A DNA stretch of 64,000 bases from Amyelois transitella (lineage: Eukaryota; Arthropoda; Insecta; Lepidoptera; Pyralidae): contig NC_083519.1 in the NCBI RefSeq assembly GCF_032362555.1, positions 6,217,501 through 6,281,500 on the forward strand, read 5' to 3'. Shown here one piece after another: positions 59,093 to 64,000 of the stretch (positions within the stretch are counted from its first letter, which is position 1; each line of letters begins with the position of its first letter). Both the position numbers and the translations under genes were made by a program. The notes under the pieces are model-generated. The model had not been told where the DNA came from and searched no databases. It saw only the letters and a list, made by a program, of their open reading frames with translations.

Positions 59093-59442
59093 TGTAAGGC
59101 CACATTCAGCTGATAGGAAGTGAATAATGACAGGTTGTTAGTTCACAGCCTAAAAAAATGCCAGTTTATTAGCTGTTCCCTTAGGACCCCTGCAGCGTTC
59201 CGCCGACTACGCCTGAAATATGTAAAATGACGAGCTGTCAACTAAACCATGACCCTCTTGGCACGCTGCACGGGCCCTTAGTCTCCTTTAACGACATCCA
59301 TTGAACAATATGGAGTGGTCCTATACATACATACATAAAATCACGCCTTTTTCCCGGAGGGGTAGGCAGAGACTATCTCTTTCCACTTGCCACGATGGTC
59401 CAACGTGGTCCTATTCTAAAGTGAAAGGAACCACACGACACT
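59093..59442 (-). repeat. Short TATG-tailed retroelement interrupted by an LINE fragment
   Basis: An old copy ('taaggccacattcagctgat' to 'aaaggaaccacacgacac') carrying unrelated sequence at about 59180-59270 and the LINE insertion at 59325-59404. Confidence 0.8.
59325..59404 (-). mobile_element. 80-bp RTE-type LINE end with 10-bp target duplication
   Basis: 'catacataaaatcacgcctt' onward matches the family terminus. 'gtggtcctat' occurs on both sides (59315-59324, 59405-59414) and belongs to the interrupted short retroelement. Confidence 0.9.
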
Positions 59443-59972
59443 GAAAATGTATTTAAGAAAGAAAAAAAGTCTTTATTTGGCGCAAAAGGTACATAACATT
59501 TAATTGTTCATAATCTTAGAAATAAAAAAAATTACATGATGTGACCAAAAGAGTTTCCACCAGCATATGCATGTGTACGATGAGGTTACACAATGCGCTG
59601 ATTTTCAGTGAAACCTAGTACGGAGGAGGCTTTGCCATTTAATATAAAGGATACATATTAAAAATGTCAATACAAAATAACAATTATTTAATTATCCATG
59701 TATAAATCAAATCCCTGACAAATAAAATTGCTTGTCTGTTGCATTAAAAATTAATATCTGTTGTCTGTTGTGTTTGTCAGATAGTTGTCAATGTTGTCAT
59801 GATGATTATATTTGATGGGAGGGAATACATAAACACCCTACAAACTTTAGATTTTCACGGATTTTCCATTCTATTTGCAGATTTGGTTGTGTATCACAAA
59901 AATAAACAACTTATTGATACTTTTTATCTGTGTTTGTTTGGTTGATTACATTTTTTTTATAAGTTTTCTAAA
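59443..59972. other. Upstream of the ADAM17-like gene
   Basis: No exon or repeat recognised. Presumed promoter region of the gene at 59973. Confidence 0.45.
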
Positions 59973-62900
59973 ATGGTGTCCATCAAGAGGCTTTTAGCCA
60001 TTACATTGTGGTTGTTTATATGTATTTTGTATGGCAAATGTAAGTTATGAATTGTAACTGTTTCGCCTATGGGACAAACATAGTCTATTACTCTAACAGA
60101 TACAGGCTCGACCTTTTAAACAGTTAATGAATTGGGCAATTATAGCTGTCCTATCTACTAAATTTTGATAGTGTGAACTGATACTTAGAATCACAAAATA
60201 TCATAGATGCTGGATTAATGTGATTTTAAAAATGCTTAAATTAAACACCATTATGTCAGCTCAACTAATTCTTATGGTTTTCTTTTGTAGGCTCTATCCA
60301 CAAGAATTTAAAATACTTTGAGACTTTGCATGCCTCAAGTTTTACACACCACATTGAGAAACGAGGTGCAAAGGTGTCTAATCATCCATACAATACTATC
60401 AAAGAATTACACTTCAAAACTCATGGGAAACAGTTTCGTCTGATTCTACATCCACACAGCTCTGTTTTGCATTCTAATTTCAAAGCTTATGAAGTTGATG
60501 GTGATGGAAAAGAAAGTACAATTCATGTTGGTAAGTTTTTGTTTGGATATTTTATTTTTTGTCATTTCATTATCCTCCTCTCCTGGCATTGAGAATGTTC
60601 TTTTTTTCTCAGATTTTTTCAAGGTATCTTTGCAATCAGTAATTGATGCAGCTTTTTGGTGTTGTTTTAATGGCAAAGCAACTAAGAACTCTTAATGATT
60701 GATAGCATGGATAAATACTGAATTATTACATACATACATACATGCATATGGTGCAGTAGACAGAGTCAACAGTCTTGAAAAGACTGAATGACCACGTTCA
60801 GCTATTTGGCTTAATGATAGAATTGAGATTCAAATAGTGACAGGTTGCTAGCCCATCGCCTTAAAAAAGAATCCCAAGTTTGTAAGCTTATCCCTTAGTC
60901 GCCTTTTACGACATCCATGGGAAAGATATGGAGTGGTCCTATTCTTTCTTGTATTGGTGCTGGGAACCACACCACACTGAATTATTATTTTTAATGTACT
61001 AATGTAATTTCATCATAACAGATCGTGATAATTTCTACACTGGCCGAGTATTTGGAGAAACTGCTTCTGATGTTAAGTTGCACATGGAAGATGGCATGAT
61101 AACAGGTGCCATTCATCTGCCAGAAGACACATATCATATAGAGGTAAACTACACTAATTTATTGAGTAAGGAAAGAAGTTCAGCAATGTTTAATCACTTA
61201 AACCTTGTAAGAAAAGGTCATTCATGAGAAAGTTACAATGGTCTAGTTATAGAAACTTATTTAAGAAAATTGTTTTATTAGAATGTCTGTGATGTCAAGT
61301 TATATGGTTTGGGGCTATTCCAGAAAATAAGACCCATCTCATTATGTGGATGTGGAATAATGTGCATGTTGTAAGATTCACGAAATCACCAGAGCAGTTA
61401 GTCTTTTTCACAACTTTTTGAGGTCTAATAGCCATCCACCTGAGCAAATTTAAAATACAACTAAGAATATATAATGTATAACATTGTAAATTTACTCTTA
61501 CAGCCATCTTGGCGTCATTTGCCGCACCTAGACGACCGGACTATGATCACGTATCGCGCCTCTGACATACAGTTTAGCTGGTCTGATACGGCAGATGTGC
61601 ATGGCAAGCCACGAGTTTGTGGCTATGTAAAAGATGGACATGGTATTTCAATGGAAACTTATATTTTTAAATACATTACACACATTATTAGGTCTTCATT
61701 ACTTATTGGGTAGACATAACTAACATGCCATAGCTATGATTCAAATAGTGACAAATTGGTAGCTCATCACCTAAGAGAACAATTTGTCTTACTAAAACAA
61801 AATGATGGCTTTCCAATGTTTCTCTACAAGAAGTGATGAAAAAACACCTCAAAGTTGAGGAGCAAATATCAAATCAAAAAATAAACAACAACACAATTAC
61901 ATTCGATTTTTCATTTGAGCCATTCTTAAATATTTGCCCATATACTAGTTTTCGCATGCAAAATTTCATAACAATCAGTTCAGTAATTTTACTGTGTGTA
62001 TGAATGAGGTAACAAACAAACTTATCGCATTTATAATATTAGTATCACTCCTCTGTTCCCGGAAGGATTGTCAGAGTTTACATCTTTATATGATTTCTTT
62101 ATAATTATATTGCTTCATCCACATTAATCATACTTTTTAAGAAAACTGTTCTTCACTCGTTATGTAAATATGACTAGCAAAGAACAGTTTTCATAACAAT
62201 TTAATTTTAGAATTAGATGTTGACGAAGAACAAGATGAGGATGATGAAGTGGATTTGGAAATAGAACAAGAACAAATGGAAAAGTATAAATATTTGAATC
62301 AGTCTTTGTTTGATGAGAGTGGATCGAAAATGAAGATACGGGTTAAAAGGCAAAGTGATTATGAATATACACCAACAAAAACTAGATGCCCCCTACTCCT
62401 CGTGGCAGATTACAGATTCTTCAACGAAATGGGGGCCAGCAATACAAAAACAACCATAAGTTATTTAGTAAGTGTAACAGATCTCATTATGTTTTGTTAT
62501 TTTATGTACGTGGTTTTATAAATATGTAAAAATTTGATATGTTCCAGATAAGTCTCATTGACAGAGTGCACAAAATATACAATGATACTGTATGGCAAGA
62601 TCGTCAGGTATGTTTAGAGTTTGTAGAGATTATTAGCTTTTTAAGGTATCATTAATTTTATTAAGGTAACAATAATTTTTGCGAATTACTGGTCATTGAA
62701 TTAACCTTGAATGCGTGTGCTTGAGTGCGTTTATCTAATTAAACAACCCAAATGATTGAAATTTAAAATCCTTATACTCTTCTTGCTATATATTTTCTCT
62801 CCTGTTTGATGTAGGATATGGACGGGTTCAAAGGAATGGGGTTTGTGATAAAGAAGATCCTGGTGCATTCTGAGCCGACGCGGGTGCGAGGTGGCGAGGC

Positions 62901-63372
62901 GCACTACAACATGGTGCGGGAGAAATGGGACGTCAGGAATTTGCTTGAGGTAAGCTATATTGTTTGTGCAAGATTTTAATTAACATAATCGTCTGAGTGT
63001 ATTCCCAGTTGCACACAATTTTGTCAAGACTTAATTTATAATTGTCAGTTTAGTTCAGATTAAATGGAATCCTGTTTTGGTATTTTATTCCAAGTGATAG
63101 ATATGGAATGAGTAGGAATTGAGATTTTTAAATATATTCTAAGGAATATTTGGAGCCTTTTTTTTTTCCTGAAGATCTAGTTTAACTTTATTCCAAAATT
63201 TTGTCAAAATTGGTGTTGATTGATATGTTGTAGGTATTCAGCCGCGAATACTCGCACAAGGACTTCTGCCTGGCGCACCTGTTCACCGACCTCAAGTTCG
63301 AGGGCGGCATTCTCGGACTCGCGTACGTCGGTTCTCCTAGGAGAAACTCCGTTGGTGGAATTTGTACACCCG
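59973..63372 (+). CDS. Tace: ADAM17/Tace-type metalloprotease, N-terminal part
   Basis: Eight in-phase exons: 59973-60039, 60291-60530, 61022-61143, 61504-61642, 62211-62467, 62548-62607, 62815-62949, 63234-63372. They give 386 residues and continue beyond the window. Residues 1-22 are a hydrophobic signal peptide ([16 protein letters not shown]). The prodomain includes YTGRVFGE, a PSWRHLP motif and the Cys-switch PRVCGYVKD (about 180-187). An acidic stretch follows, then the furin site RVKR (about 233-236). The protease domain begins [12 protein letters not shown] and includes [36 protein letters not shown] and [18 protein letters not shown]. All of these match ADAM17 rather than ADAM10. The HExGHxxGxxH zinc site, disintegrin and membrane parts lie to the right. 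ADAM17 sheds membrane-bound ligands and receptors at the cell surface. Confidence 0.93.
60727..60980 (-). repeat. Short TATG-tailed retroelement, full-length
   Basis: Tail 'catacatacatacatgcata' to 'gctgggaaccacaccacact'. It lacks the 'cacgtctatatcccttg' segment next to the tail. Located in intron 2 of the ADAM17-like gene, antisense. Confidence 0.88.
61708..61790 (-). repeat. Short TATG-tailed retroelement, decayed fragment
   Basis: 'gattcaaatagtgacaaatt' and 'tagctcatcacctaagagaa' show a badly decayed middle part, in intron 4 of the ADAM17-like gene. Confidence 0.6.
61895..62160. repeat. Dispersed repeat 3' end and RTE LINE trace
   Basis: The first part ends 'tttataatattagtat' (about 62045), like the repeats at 41398 and 50703. 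It is followed by a weak reverse-oriented match to the RTE-type LINE terminus ('ttcccggaaggattgtcaga', 'ttcatccacattaatcatac'). Confidence 0.5.
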
Positions 63373-64000
63373 GTATGAAAAAAAGATCTTACAAAAAGTA
63401 ATCATCGCAATAATTCTGTGTAGTTGTGTGTCTCTGGTTACCATTCTCTGAACTGTTCTCTGTTATCACGATTCAGAAGAAGGTAAATAATGATTAGGTT
63501 TTCGGAGTAAAAAAATATGAATCTGGATGAAATTTGGTCCGGGCATGAATCTGATGTGTGGAAGGTCTATCACCTTAAGGACAGACTGATGTCATTTGAA
63601 ACCATTGACAAATTAGTCACTGACGTGAATAATTACTGAGTCGGTACTCCAGCTTTGAAACAGTAAAAAAAAACAGAGCCAGCAGTTTTCACGTCGTGGG
63701 AAAGAATCTATAAATTAGTTTTTTGTTTTTACTATTTTTTTATGGTCTTTTTGAGCACTGCTCGGTCAACCAGGTACTATTAATAACACTAATTAATTAT
63801 TAGCGGGCTTACAACAACCATATACATGTAATAAGTGAATACATTGCAGCCGTTTAACGCAAGTTCACCGTACAGGACAGCTACATTTATTATTGGTAGG
63901 CGTTGGTAAAAGGTTTTAGATTGAACGTAGTATTACGCCAGTCGCATGAAAAGGGTTAAACGGAAAGACTCATCTAAACAGCTCAGAACATGTTGTCGCA
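63373..64000. other. Intron 8 of the ADAM17-like gene
   Basis: No further exon of the gene is visible before the window ends, and no repeat is recognised. Confidence 0.5.

Overview
This window is nuclear DNA of an insect, most likely a moth or butterfly (Lepidoptera). It is AT-rich and intron-bearing, its conserved proteins read as arthropod orthologues, and its dispersed repeats (RTE-type LINEs with a TATG tail, a matching short retroelement, and the 'ggccaagtgcgagtc' and 'gcccgcgacttcgtccgcg' repeats) are of kinds common in lepidopteran genomes. No species can be named from sequence alone. Exons were joined by eye from splice sites, reading phase and recalled family alignments.

Layout, left to right. 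(1) 162-1031, minus: 5' two exons of Cdk7. (2) 2652-6149, plus: complete five-exon DET1. (3) 6835-7580: inverted-repeat transposable element holding a candidate coding exon. (4) 8087-10364, plus: unrecognised gene with a Cys/Ser/Lys-rich C-terminal frame and an unresolved last junction. (5) 13837-25003, minus: fourteen coding exons of C-terminal Src kinase (Csk), 638 aa, with no SH3 domain in this model and a QLPHSQQPHS repeat linker. (6) 25-40 kb: gene-poor, with short retroelement copies, a pogo-like element remnant and a 70-bp palindrome. (7) 40449-42516, plus: three-exon THAP-domain gene with a frameshift. (8) 42.7-49.5 kb: a nest of LINEs, including a full-length 3.3-kb RTE-type element inserted head-on into an older copy of its own family with a 12-bp target duplication. 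(9) 50073-51267, plus: two-exon COX16. (10) about 53.7-57.6 kb, plus: polyubiquitin gene with TATA box, 5'-UTR intron (invaded by a 315-bp pogo-type MITE) and nine head-to-tail ubiquitin units. (11) 59973 to beyond 63372, plus: 5' eight exons of an ADAM17/Tace metalloprotease, running out of the window before the zinc site.

The host genes are unrelated housekeeping or signalling genes: TFIIH/CAK kinase, CUL4 ligase adaptor, Src-family inhibitor kinase, cytochrome oxidase assembly, ubiquitin supply, ectodomain shedding. I see no operon-like logic. DET1 and ubiquitin both belong to ubiquitin biology, but their proximity looks incidental. The most informative material is the mobile DNA: an RTE LINE family with one near-intact copy, a short retroelement whose head matches a second RTE-like element and whose tail matches the first, two pogo-type elements, and nested insertions whose order can be read from target-site duplications.
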